This document shows, piece by piece, positions 16,459 through 24,824 of a DNA stretch of 64,000 nucleotides. Both the position numbers and the translations under genes were made by a program. Positions within the stretch are counted from its first letter, which is position 1. Each line of letters opens with the position of its first letter. Source of the DNA: UBA822 sp965249775 (GTDB lineage: Bacteria; Gemmatimonadota; Gemmatimonadetes; Longimicrobiales; Gaopeijiaceae); NCBI GenBank assembly GCA_965249775.1, contig OZ252253.1, forward strand, positions 4,340,001-4,404,000, read 5' to 3'. The notes beneath the pieces are model-generated. The model was not told the DNA's origin. It saw only the letters and a program-made list of their open reading frames with translations, and searched no databases.

Positions 16459-18111
16459 CTAATCCTGCCTCTTTCTAGTGAGCTGATAGAGGTACATCCC
16501 GTACCCTGGTTCGTTCTTGGGAAACGTCTCGTACACGAACCGAGGCATGTCGCTCACTTCGCGAATAGTGTCCACTTCGTAGTCTTCGTAGAGGCGCTCA
16601 CCGACCTCGTAGAAGTGCGGCTGGAGGCGTTTGAAGTCCGCCAGCGTGCTATAGCGTGAGACCAAGAGCAGCTCATCCTCTAGCTCGAGATCGTCGTAGA
16701 GAGCGCCGAAGTAGTTTTCGTCGATGTAGAAGGCGCGTTTGTCGCCCTCTGGGAAGTACACCAGCGGATCCAACGTGTAGTGAAAAGCCAGGACCGTCTG
16801 TGCCGGATGATCCATGATCGCCTGGTGGTCGAACCTTTCCTGGCGGGAATCGATGACCGAGAGGTTTGTCCTGAGCCCCAGGCCCAGGAGAACCACGGAT
16901 GCGGCGATTGTTACCAGCGCCGGCGGCCTGATCTGCCTCCAGACGAGCAGCATGATCACACCGAACAGAGGTACCCACGTGAGCGCGTGGCGAGTTTGAT
17001 CCATGATGAGCCTCCCCATTGCGTGTAGCAGGACCCACTCGAGGAGCAACACGAATGCGAAGCCGTAGATGTATTTCTCGTTTCCCAGTGCGCGCCAGCG
17101 TCGGACAAGCAGGACCGCTCCGGGGATGAGGATCGCCGCGACAAGGACGACATTGATCCATCCGGTCCCAGAGAACGACGCCAGCGCCGACGAGGCGGAG
17201 ATGGTGAACTGCCGCGGGAAGTAGGCGACGAAAGCGGCGATGCCCCCCGATAGTGGCGGTGGCACGACGCCATACATCCCGCTCTGTGGCTTGAAGACGA
17301 CGAGATAAATCGGTGCGAAGATGACTCCAAAGACGGCAAAACCCCAGGTCGCCTGACGGATTCGTGTCCAGGTCGCCCGCCACCTCAGGTCGAACAGCCG
17401 GAACCGGAGAGTGGCCATGAGTGCGAGGGGCGGGAGCATGATCAGGGTCAGGTAGTTGAAAATGCTCAATACACCCATCAGGGAGATGAATAGGCCGAGC
17501 GACAGCTTCTCTTCCAGGAGACGCAAGAAGAGCCACATGACCCCCACGGCAGCCGCCACGGTCAGAGAATAAGGCCCCATATGTTTCGCGTAGAGGACCA
17601 TGTTGATGGAGAGCGCCATCAAGAGGACCGGGAGTAGGAGGGCTGAATCCAGCTGGCGGTCGTTCAGGCGAAAGCAGAGCCAAGTGAACAGCCCCAGCGC
17701 AAGAATACTGAAGCCGAGCGAAAAAAGGCGCCCCTTGAGAAGTCTCGTCTGGTGAGAGTCCGACTCGCTTATGAGTAGGGGGTAGAGCAGGTATTGCCCG
17801 GGCGGGTAAGTCCAGCGGTAGCTGATATATGGGCCGAAGAAGGGCGTGTCCAGCAGTTCGCTCACCACGACGTCGTCCTTCTTCACCAACCTCACGTCCA
17901 GGATTCCCGCATCGAGCACCGCGAATTCTTCGCGTACGGGGGCCTGCGCCTTGTGGAGGGCCACCACACCGATGTCATCGTAGTCGCTGAGCACTGCGGT
18001 CAAACGGTGGCCGCGCAGAAAGATGCCCGCGACGACCACCGCTATCAGTGCCGCCCCGGTTATCGCGCGCATCGGCAGCTGGCTTTCGAGCCTTTCGAAG
18101 TAGGAGCCCAT
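16459..18111 (-). CDS. GT-39-like polytopic glycosyltransferase
   Basis: A membrane protein of 550 residues (590 if translation begins at TTG 18231) with about 10-12 hydrophobic segments and a periplasmic C-terminal tail of about 100 residues. After the first membrane helix the sequence RLTAVLSDYDDIGVVALHKA supplies the Asp-rich loop expected of dolichyl-phosphate-mannose-type transferases. It likely adds a sugar from a polyprenyl-phosphate donor on the periplasmic side. Start choice is weak: ATG 18111 lacks a good ribosome-binding site, TTG 18183 has AGG upstream, and the longest form would leave only 8 bp to the divergent gene. Confidence 0.72.
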   Translation of the reverse strand: MGSYFERLESQLPMRAITGAALIAVVVAGIFLRGHRLTAVLSDYDDIGVVALHKAQAPVREEFAVLDAGILDVRLVKKDDVVVSELLDTPFFGPYISYRWTYPPGQYLLYPLLISESDSHQTRLLKGRLFSLGFSILALGLFTWLCFRLNDRQLDSALLLPVLLMALSINMVLYAKHMGPYSLTVAAAVGVMWLFLRLLEEKLSLGLFISLMGVLSIFNYLTLIMLPPLALMATLRFRLFDLRWRATWTRIRQATWGFAVFGVIFAPIYLVVFKPQSGMYGVVPPPLSGGIAAFVAYFPRQFTISASSALASFSGTGWINVVLVAAILIPGAVLLVRRWRALGNEKYIYGFAFVLLLEWVLLHAMGRLIMDQTRHALTWVPLFGVIMLLVWRQIRPPALVTIAASVVLLGLGLRTNLSVIDSRQERFDHQAIMDHPAQTVLAFHYTLDPLVYFPEGDKRAFYIDENYFGALYDDLELEDELLLVSRYSTLADFKRLQPHFYEVGERLYEDYEVDTIREVSDMPRFVYETFPKNEPGYGMYLYQLTRKRQD

Positions 18112-18239
18112 GGAAAAAGCTATGGCGGCAGCGGCGAAACCGGCAACGAAAGTTTTTGGGCGTAGTATTGCGTTGCTTGCCAAGGAGGACCTACGTAGAA
18201 ATATCGGGCAAGCATCTCCCAGGAGATCCAATCCCTCAG

Positions 18240-20366
18240 ATGGACACTGCCATACAGTCGAGAGAAGGCATCCTCGCCAAGGCGAGGGAGATTGGGCGAC
18301 TGCTCCGCAGCAATCGGCACGGGCACGTGTTTCTGCTCGTGTTTGCCCTGAAGCTCATCGTGATGGCGGTCTACACACCGGACCTCTATACGCAGTGGTG
18401 GATCCCGTTTACAAAGAGCTTCGCTCAGGCGCCCCTGGCCGATCCATGGGCGAGTTTTGCTTCGGCCGGAGGGCATGCGAAGGCTTTCCCCTACGGACCC
18501 GTAATGTTGATCGTGCTCGGGTTTCCGGTCGCGCTCAAAGGGTGGGTGTTGGGTCTCGCCTCCGAGCCCTCGATGTTGGAGGGGTTTGTCCTCGGGATTC
18601 CGGTCCTCCTGGCGGATATGGGCATTCTCCTGGTCCTGATCTACGGATTCTATCTCAAGTCCGCCAAGGCCGTGTACCTGTACTGGTGCTCGCCTGTGGT
18701 CTTCTACATCAACTACGTCCACGGGCAGTTGGATGTGATCCCGATGTTCTTTCTGCTGGCCGCAATGCTGCTGCTGACTCGGCGGCACGTCTTTTGGAGT
18801 GCGGTCGTTGTGGGACTGGGGGTGGCGTGCAAAGAGAACCTGCTTCTGGCACTCCCGTTTCTCGGCGTGTTCGCCTTCCGGCGTGAAGGGGTCAGGCTGG
18901 GCTTGGCCTATGCCGCCTTGGTCGGCGCATTGTATGTGCTTCTCATCGGCCCGTTCTTGGGGTCGGACGGTTACCAGGTAATGGTTCTGGGGGCGGAGGA
19001 GCGCAGCTGGATCTTTGAGAGCACGCTGGTGCTGGGTGCGACGGAGCTGATCCTGATCCCTCTGATTCTGAGCCTCCTCTGGCTGAATTTTGCGATGTAC
19101 CGGAGGGCAAATAACGACCTCCTTGTCATGTACGTCGGCCTCGCTTTCACGGCCGTGCTCCTGTTTGTGCCTGGCAACGCACCCGGCTGGTACCTGTGGC
19201 TGATTCCCTTCTTCACCTACTACTCCCTGCGAGCCATCGAATTCAGTCCGTTGGGGCTGGTAGTCTTCTCCGGACTCTTCTTTGCCTACCTCGCGGTGGA
19301 GGTGCCCCATACGACGGGGATCTTGCACCCCGACCAGCTGCCGCTTGCCGCCGCTTTTTTCCCCGCACTCTCTGAGACCGTCACAGGCGTCACGTTGACG
19401 CTCTTGAAGGGGACGATCGGCTTCATCGCAGCCACCATGTACGCTTATGGTGTTCGTAGCAACGAGGTATATCGTCGGCGCCGGCATCCCTACGCCGTTG
19501 GGATTGGGGGCGGCAGCGGGGCTGGCAAGGATACGTTTTGTGATCTCGTTCGTGCCGTCCTAGGCGATCGTAACGTGATCCAACTGGACGGGGATGACGT
19601 GCACAAGTGGGAGCGGGGACATGACAAGTGGAAGGAGCACACGCACCTCGACCCGACCGCCAATGACCTGTACCTGCAACTCGAGCAGGCGCGCTCTCTG
19701 AGAAGAGGCCGAGCTGTGGTCCGCAAAGCCTACGATCACGAGACCGGCCAGTTCGCCGCCACGCGCGTGGCGGAAGCGAATTCCTATATCCTCGTGAGCG
19801 GGCTACACCCCTTCTATCTGAAGGGGATGCGAGATCTGCTTGATATCAAGGTGTTCCTGGATCCGGAGGAGGACCTGCGCCGCGCTTGGAAAACCGAACG
19901 GGATACCAAGGAGCGGGACTACACCGCGGAGCAGGTGATTCAAGGCATGGAGGAGCGACGTGCCGACGGCCAACTCTACATCGAGCCGCAGAGGCAGTAC
20001 GCGGATCTCGTAGTGCGTTTCTGCCGGAACAGCGGCACAGCTTCTGCGGATGTGTACGCCCCCGAGGGCGGGCTCCGCCTGGAGTGCAGGACGGACAACA
20101 GCGTCAACCTTTTCGGTCTTGTCGAGGGACTGAGGGCGGTGCCCGACCTGCACGTCACTCACGAGTTCGATGGGTCCGAGACACAGGAGCTTTCCGTGCA
20201 GGGGCATGTGGAGAGTGGTGTCTTACGGGAGATCGTGGCGCGCGAGATACCGGCCGTGGAGGAGATCATCCATCCCAACGCCCGGTTCTCAGACGATCTG
20301 AACGGCATCCTGCAGGTCGTGTTCCTTTGTCTGGTAAGTGAAAAGGAAGGCATAGGTGTCAGCTAA
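18240..20366 (+). CDS. Fusion of a polytopic GT-C-like domain with a phosphoribulokinase/uridine-kinase-like domain
   Basis: A 708-residue two-part protein. Residues 30-405 form about 10-11 membrane helices with WWIPFTKSF and FPYGPVM loops and an HGQLDVIPMF motif (161-170) typical of PIG-M/DUF2029-type mannosyltransferases. Residues 415-708 are a soluble P-loop kinase: GIGGGSGAGKDTF (421-433, Walker A), QLDGDDVHKWERG, YDHETGQF (498-505, as in phosphoribulokinase-type enzymes) and ILVSGLHPFYL. The kinase should face the cytoplasm and phosphorylate a small hydroxylated substrate. ATG 18240 is the first Met after the divergent gene. The 3' end overlaps the HAD gene by 11 nt. I do not know a characterised protein with this architecture. 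Confidence 0.82.
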   Translation: MDTAIQSREGILAKAREIGRLLRSNRHGHVFLLVFALKLIVMAVYTPDLYTQWWIPFTKSFAQAPLADPWASFASAGGHAKAFPYGPVMLIVLGFPVALKGWVLGLASEPSMLEGFVLGIPVLLADMGILLVLIYGFYLKSAKAVYLYWCSPVVFYINYVHGQLDVIPMFFLLAAMLLLTRRHVFWSAVVVGLGVACKENLLLALPFLGVFAFRREGVRLGLAYAALVGALYVLLIGPFLGSDGYQVMVLGAEERSWIFESTLVLGATELILIPLILSLLWLNFAMYRRANNDLLVMYVGLAFTAVLLFVPGNAPGWYLWLIPFFTYYSLRAIEFSPLGLVVFSGLFFAYLAVEVPHTTGILHPDQLPLAAAFFPALSETVTGVTLTLLKGTIGFIAATMYAYGVRSNEVYRRRRHPYAVGIGGGSGAGKDTFCDLVRAVLGDRNVIQLDGDDVHKWERGHDKWKEHTHLDPTANDLYLQLEQARSLRRGRAVVRKAYDHETGQFAATRVAEANSYILVSGLHPFYLKGMRDLLDIKVFLDPEEDLRRAWKTERDTKERDYTAEQVIQGMEERRADGQLYIEPQRQYADLVVRFCRNSGTASADVYAPEGGLRLECRTDNSVNLFGLVEGLRAVPDLHVTHEFDGSETQELSVQGHVESGVLREIVAREIPAVEEIIHPNARFSDDLNGILQVVFLCLVSEKEGIGVS

Positions 20367-21099
20367 GAAGGATGACTTCTCCGCACTTTCGTCCCTGCCC
20401 GATGTTGCGCTCATCGATTTCGATGACACCCTCTACTCGTATGCTCCGTGTCACGCGGCTGCTCTTGCGACCACGGTTGAGCTCGGTGCGAAGAGTCTCG
20501 AGGTCTCGGATGTAGAATGGGCTGAGGCCTATGCGGACGCCCGACGGGGCGTCAAAGCCCGCCTGTCTGGAACAGCGGCCTCACACAACCGTTTGCTCTA
20601 CTTTCAGGGTATTCTCGATCGGTTCGGCGCCACACATCGCCCCGACTTTGCGCTGCGGCTCTACCACCTCTACTGGGATACCTTTGTCGCCACTATGGAG
20701 CTGCACCCGGGGGTTCCGGAGTTCCTGGCGGCCCTCGGCGATGCCAAGGTAAAGCGAGTCTTCCTTAGCGATCTCACCGCAGACGTCCAGTTCAAGAAGC
20801 TTGCAGCCGTGGGCCTGGGCGATTGTTTCGATACCATCGTGACCTCCGAGGAAGCCGGGGCCGAGAAGCCCGACCGGGCAATCTACGACTATGCGCTGAC
20901 CAAGTGCGGCGGTGGAAACAGCTTTTGGGCCATCGGCGACAGTCCACATAGAGACATCGCCGGCGGCCAGGCTATCGGTGCGGTGACGCTCCTGAAGGCG
21001 AATGGGGTCGATGTCGATGAGGCGGCGGACCGCACTGCGGACTGCGTATTCGACGACTTCGTCGCTCTCACGGAGCACATCCGGGAGTGCGCCGGCTAG
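20356..21099 (+). CDS. HAD-superfamily phosphatase
   Basis: A 247-residue haloacid dehalogenase-type hydrolase. Motif I is LIDFDDTLYS (nucleophile Asp21, acid/base Asp23), motif II FLSDLTAD, motif III the Lys in GAEKPDRAIYDYAL and motif IV AIGDSPHRDIAGG. It is similar to pyrimidine 5'-nucleotidase/phosphoglycolate-type members. GTG 20356 is supported by AAGGAAGG at 20342-20350 and overlaps the kinase-fusion gene, so the two products are probably made together, and the HAD may remove a phosphate added by the kinase or act upstream of it. It ends 1 nt from the convergent GDPD-like gene. Confidence 0.87.
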   Translation: MSAKKDDFSALSSLPDVALIDFDDTLYSYAPCHAAALATTVELGAKSLEVSDVEWAEAYADARRGVKARLSGTAASHNRLLYFQGILDRFGATHRPDFALRLYHLYWDTFVATMELHPGVPEFLAALGDAKVKRVFLSDLTADVQFKKLAAVGLGDCFDTIVTSEEAGAEKPDRAIYDYALTKCGGGNSFWAIGDSPHRDIAGGQAIGAVTLLKANGVDVDEAADRTADCVFDDFVALTEHIRECAG

Positions 21100-21100
21100 C

Positions 21101-21688
21101 TCACGACCATAGGTCCGGTCTCTTGGTACATACAGCGTCGTAGACGACGCCCTCCGTGTCCAGAGTTCGCCGGTATGCCGGAATCATTTCCGGAGAGTGC
21201 TGCTGGAGCTCAGGAGACACTATGCACGTCTTGAAGCCTGCTTCTTGGAGCTTTGAGAACGAGTCGGCATCGATGGGCAACCTGGTGAAGCAGTCCACCC
21301 AGACCCAATCGCACCTGCCAGCCAGCGTCAGCACCGTCTCGAGAGACTCGAACTCCGAGAACCGTACCGCTGCGCGGCGCTCTCCCGCGTTGACCATTTT
21401 GACCAGAAACGGGAAAGAGAGATCCAGAAAGAAGTAATCTGTGATGCCTCGGGCGTCGACGAGCTCCTTCACGCGATACTCTATCCCCTCTTCCTTCACG
21501 TTGAGGATGAGCGTCTTGTGGTTGAAGTGATCGAGCCACTTCTCGAATTCGTCGCCCTCTACGAAGGGATCGTGGTGGAGGATGAGTCGGTCTCCCTTGC
21601 TGCGGATATCCATCTCCACCCCGTACTCGATCGGCGTGCCCTCCAGCTCAGAGACCGTGTTGCGTCGGTGTACGATGATCTGCGTCAC
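21101..21688 (-). CDS. Glycerophosphodiester phosphodiesterase-like protein, short
   Basis: A 195-residue TIM-barrel-type GDPD relative. The canonical His-Arg (VHRRN, 7-8), the acidic pair GVEMDIR (Glu25, Asp27) and the second His (LILHHDP, His39) are all present, so the metal-dependent diester hydrolysis site looks intact. It is shorter than typical 230-250-residue family members and has no signal peptide, so it probably works in the cytoplasm. GTG 21688 has GGAG 8 bp upstream and overlaps the GT2 gene by 41 nt. In this context it may act on a nucleotide- or glycan-linked phosphodiester. Confidence 0.75.
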   Translation of the reverse strand: MTQIIVHRRNTVSELEGTPIEYGVEMDIRSKGDRLILHHDPFVEGDEFEKWLDHFNHKTLILNVKEEGIEYRVKELVDARGITDYFFLDLSFPFLVKMVNAGERRAAVRFSEFESLETVLTLAGRCDWVWVDCFTRLPIDADSFSKLQEAGFKTCIVSPELQQHSPEMIPAYRRTLDTEGVVYDAVCTKRPDLWS

Positions 21689-22388
21689 GCTTGAGTCTCC
21701 GTTTGAGCTTGATGCTGAAATTGACGGTGCGCTTGATGAACTTCCACTTCGCTCCCAGCCCCACGTTCCAGTGCGAGTGCCCATGAACACGTTTTGGGAA
21801 CAGCACGGGGAACCGGTGTAGGGTCAGCCCTCGACGGGACGCCAGGTAGAGCGCATACAGATCCAGCGAGAAGTCGTGCGGCGGGTCGTCCCAGGAATCG
21901 AAGAAGCTGCGGTGGAAGATGTTGGGTTGGGCGTTGATGTCCCAAAGCCGCCTACCCAGGTAGATGGTCTCCAGGGCACTCATACCCCAGGTGAAGAAGT
22001 TCTCCGCTAGCCCACGTCCCTGGCGAAGACCCTTCGCGTAGGCGTTTTCCGGATCCGGTTGCTGCTCAAGCAGCTCGAGGGCGCGGACTACGTCGTTCGG
22101 ATCGGTCTGCATGTCGGCGTGCGTCCAGCCGATGAACTCGCCCGTAGCCTGATGCAGACCGGATAGAATGCCCGATCCGTAGCCCTGGTTGACGTCGACC
22201 TTGATGGAGCGCGCAAACGGGTAGTTCGGGAGGAGCTCGGTCAGCACCCTATCTGAGTTGTCCGTCGAGCCGTTGTCGACAAGGATCACTTCGACGTCGT
22301 CGCGGTTCACGACGTTGTCGAAGCGCGCCAGTATCAGCGGGATGTTGTCCTGCTCATTGTAGCAGGGGACGACCACGGAGAGTCTCAT
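21648..22388 (-). CDS. Glycosyltransferase family 2 (DPM1/ArnC-like)
   Basis: A 246-residue GT-A protein starting MRLSVVVPCYNEQDNIPLIL, with VILVDNGSTDNS, GYGSGILSGLHQATGEFIGW and the acidic HADMQTDP motif that binds the metal-nucleotide. The layout is that of polyprenyl-phosphate sugar synthases, but the predicted C-terminal membrane helices are absent. ATG 22388 is chosen because the GT2 strand begins there; an in-frame GTG at 22421 would add 11 residues. It could charge undecaprenyl phosphate to feed the GT-C proteins of the locus. Confidence 0.83.
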   Translation of the reverse strand: MRLSVVVPCYNEQDNIPLILARFDNVVNRDDVEVILVDNGSTDNSDRVLTELLPNYPFARSIKVDVNQGYGSGILSGLHQATGEFIGWTHADMQTDPNDVVRALELLEQQPDPENAYAKGLRQGRGLAENFFTWGMSALETIYLGRRLWDINAQPNIFHRSFFDSWDDPPHDFSLDLYALYLASRRGLTLHRFPVLFPKRVHGHSHWNVGLGAKWKFIKRTVNFSIKLKRRLKRDADHRTPTQHGL

Positions 22389-22429
22389 CCGAAAGCCGTC
22401 TCGCCGGAGGCCGTCATCCACTCAGCGGT

Positions 22430-23239
22430 TCATGTCTTCTGCACAACCACCCGCCGTCCCATCGCGAACACCTGCGGAAGGATCGCTATCGCCACTTTGT
22501 CAACGAAGTGGACCAGATCCAGGAGAGCCATCGGCAACCGAACAGTTCTTGTTTTGGCGATCACACCACCAGATAGTGCGAGAATCAGGCACTCACACCG
22601 CTCGTTCTTCACAACCTTCAACCTGGAGAATCTGGACTCGAACCTTTGTGGGTCGCTGAACAGCATCTGGGGGATGGCACAGTTGGCCGACCATGGGTCG
22701 CATGGGTCGTTGGCAATGACCTCTTCATCGAACACGTCGACGTCATAGCTCCAGCCCTCGTGGCGCATGATCCTAAGAATCATCCTCGTGAGCAGAGACG
22801 TATTGATTTCCTGGATCACTAAGTACCCGCCCGGTTTGAGCACCCGCGTGATCTCGTTGAAGAACTTGGCGGGCGTCGCCAGGTGGTGGATCATGTGGCT
22901 GGATACGATCGCGTCAACCGTGCCGTCCCCGAAGGGAAGGTCGAGGGCGTCGATTTCTTCGTCGATCCAGTCAAATTTTCTTAGATCCGTCAGCTGGTAG
23001 TTCGGGTTTGAGACGAACTCCCGGGAGAATCCGGCACCGGCGCCGACTTCTAATGCGACTTCCTTGCCGTCAACGTATTCGTTCATCCACTCGAACCGCG
23101 AACGTAGAAGGAAAAATAGATTGTTCGGCCTCCGGCTTAGAAAGAACTCACGTGCACTCTCGAGGTCGCCCTCGTTGATCATGCGGTTCTCTTCATGTGA
23201 GGGGAAGTACTCCGAACCTAGCAAGAGTGGTTTTCTCAT
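22430..23239 (-). CDS. Class I SAM-dependent methyltransferase
   Basis: A 269-residue methyltransferase with motif I ALEVGAGAGFSREF (about 62-75), ALDLPFGDGTVDAIVSSHMI and ITRVLKPGGYLVIQEINT. The HMIHHLATPAKFF segment is typical of small-molecule methyltransferases of the Methyltransf_11 group. A hydrophobic, basic C-terminus (residues 235-269) may associate with the membrane. ATG 23239 overlaps the upstream nucleotidyltransferase stop by 4 nt, so both are part of one coupled run. Confidence 0.82.
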   Translation of the reverse strand: MRKPLLLGSEYFPSHEENRMINEGDLESAREFFLSRRPNNLFFLLRSRFEWMNEYVDGKEVALEVGAGAGFSREFVSNPNYQLTDLRKFDWIDEEIDALDLPFGDGTVDAIVSSHMIHHLATPAKFFNEITRVLKPGGYLVIQEINTSLLTRMILRIMRHEGWSYDVDVFDEEVIANDPCDPWSANCAIPQMLFSDPQRFESRFSRLKVVKNERCECLILALSGGVIAKTRTVRLPMALLDLVHFVDKVAIAILPQVFAMGRRVVVQKT

Positions 23240-24054
23240 TTTCGCCGACTCTTCGTACTGCTACCCCCTCTTCGTCGCACGGGCGGGTTTCCGCCGGAGT
23301 CCGCCTCGCCGAAGTAGCTCTCCCAGTATTCGTACGTTCGCAGGTCGTTGGGCGTGCCCCAGCACACGTATTTCTCAATCTCGAAAACACGCACGCTGAG
23401 CCCCGCCTCTATCAGCTCGTTCATGGTGACATCAACGTAGAATTCATCATCGACGCGACGGTTCTTCTCAACCTGAGTCTCCACGGCATCCACGAACATC
23501 TGCGCCGTTCGGAAATAGAAGGCCCCAACGATGGCGTGGTCCCGCATGGGGGTGTCGCTGATAGGGATCTTACAGGACACCTCGAGTGCCCGGTCTCCTT
23601 CCGTTCGAACCCACCCATACGCCGTTGGATTCCGTTTGGTGGTCACATTGTCGCGGAAGGTCCAGATGAGCGCGTCGACGGACGGGTCCGCCATCAGCGT
23701 GTTGGCCCGCTCGCGGTCGAAGAGCATGCCATTGTCGCAGGCGCCGATCATCAGAGAATCGCCCAGGTCCAGCCGCGGGGCAGCGAGCTTGCAGGTGCAT
23801 GCCTGACCCTCTGTGTGTTCGTCCACGGTCATGATCTCCGCGTTCTCGAAATGAGACCGAAGGACCCGGTCGATCCCCCATTCTTCCACATGTTCCGTAC
23901 GGCACATGAAGATCCACTTGTCGGGCTCTGGGAGGGAATTCGCGGCCTGGATGATCATTGGAAGCCCGGAGACTTCGATGAGCGGCTTGGGCGTCGTGTA
24001 GCCCTCCTGAGCGAAGCGTGAGCCGGCCCCTGCCATGGGAATCAAGTTGATCAA
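23236..24054 (-). CDS. Sugar-phosphate nucleotidyltransferase-like protein (paralogue B)
   Basis: A 272-residue GT-A-fold nucleotidyltransferase beginning LINLIPMAGAGSRFAQEGYT followed by TPKPLIEVSGLPMI. This corresponds to the G-x-G-x-R...PKP nucleotide-binding signature, and LMIGACDNGMLFDR supplies a metal-binding Asp. The C-terminal segment CWGTPNDLRTYEYWESYF closely resembles CWGTP/QWGTPEDLQEYQYWSDYF of the neighbouring paralogue. TTG 24054 overlaps the previous TGA (TTGA) with GAGAGGTG 6 bp upstream. It likely makes an NDP-activated sugar or polyol; nucleotide and substrate are unknown. Confidence 0.8.
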   Translation of the reverse strand: MINLIPMAGAGSRFAQEGYTTPKPLIEVSGLPMIIQAANSLPEPDKWIFMCRTEHVEEWGIDRVLRSHFENAEIMTVDEHTEGQACTCKLAAPRLDLGDSLMIGACDNGMLFDRERANTLMADPSVDALIWTFRDNVTTKRNPTAYGWVRTEGDRALEVSCKIPISDTPMRDHAIVGAFYFRTAQMFVDAVETQVEKNRRVDDEFYVDVTMNELIEAGLSVRVFEIEKYVCWGTPNDLRTYEYWESYFGEADSGGNPPVRRRGGSSTKSRRK

Positions 24055-24824
24055 CCGGTCACCTCTCGCCGCATCAGGAAGTAATCGGACCAGTATTGAT
24101 ATTCTTGCAGGTCTTCGGGCGTGCCCCACTGCAGGAAGTGCTTAAGGTCGTAAGCGTCGACTCCTAGCCCGTCGTTGAGCATGAACTGGAAAACGCTGCT
24201 CACGTAGTGTTCCCCGTTGATCTCTGGTCCTTCTTGCTGAAGTCTCGGAAAGTATGTCTTGATGTACACTCCTCGGCCGAAGTAGTAGGTGCCTGCGGAG
24301 TGGTGGCACTGCATCCGGTCGTCCGTGAAGCAGTGCTTCTCCCGGATCTCCAGCATCTCTCCGTCGGCGTTCACCCGCATCCCTGCGTAGAGGCCCGGAT
24401 TGAGCAAGTGTGGGTGGAAACCCGTGTACGAGCTGACGCAGCCATCAGGGTTGCGTTCGGCCACCCGTGTCTTGAAGTCTTCGAAGCTCCAGTCGGCGAA
24501 GAAGTCGCAGTAGTTGACCACTGTCGGGGTGTCATCGTCGATCTCCCCTATCGCCTCCAGAACTGTGTGAACCGGGCCTTTCTTGTGCGGGTTGATGCCC
24601 ACGATCTGCGCTGTGGGTCGGATGTCGACAAGCCTGTCGGCGAGATCGTACTCATCGAGGTGCTGCTGGTTGCAAATGAAGAGGATGTCCTCCTCACCCG
24701 GAAAGAGATCGACCACGTGCTCGATCATGGGCTTCCCGTCGACGGGGATGAGCGGTTTGATCTCTTGGTAACCGCCGTCCCTGTAACGTTGCCCTGCACC
24801 GGACATCGGGATCACGATCTTCAT
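24051..24824 (-). CDS. Sugar-phosphate nucleotidyltransferase-like protein (paralogue A)
   Basis: A 257-residue nucleotidyltransferase starting MKIVIPMSGAGQRYRDGGYQ then EIKPLIPVDGKPMIEHVV. It has VVNYCDFFADWSFEDF (putative metal Asp), SSYTGFHPHLLNPGLYAGMR and QWGTPEDLQEYQYWSDYF at the end. It is homologous along its length to the gene immediately downstream, so the pair arose by duplication and may form a heteromer or handle two successive substrates. ATG 24824 overlaps the class II aldolase stop (ATGA). Confidence 0.82.
   Translation of the reverse strand: MKIVIPMSGAGQRYRDGGYQEIKPLIPVDGKPMIEHVVDLFPGEEDILFICNQQHLDEYDLADRLVDIRPTAQIVGINPHKKGPVHTVLEAIGEIDDDTPTVVNYCDFFADWSFEDFKTRVAERNPDGCVSSYTGFHPHLLNPGLYAGMRVNADGEMLEIREKHCFTDDRMQCHHSAGTYYFGRGVYIKTYFPRLQQEGPEINGEHYVSSVFQFMLNDGLGVDAYDLKHFLQWGTPEDLQEYQYWSDYFLMRREVTG

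Noticed and set aside
18120..19487. Minus-strand open frame of 455 codons opposite the GT-C/kinase fusion
   Set aside because: The Gln/Glu/His-rich translation is typical of antisense of a hydrophobic coding frame; the plus strand has clear domains.
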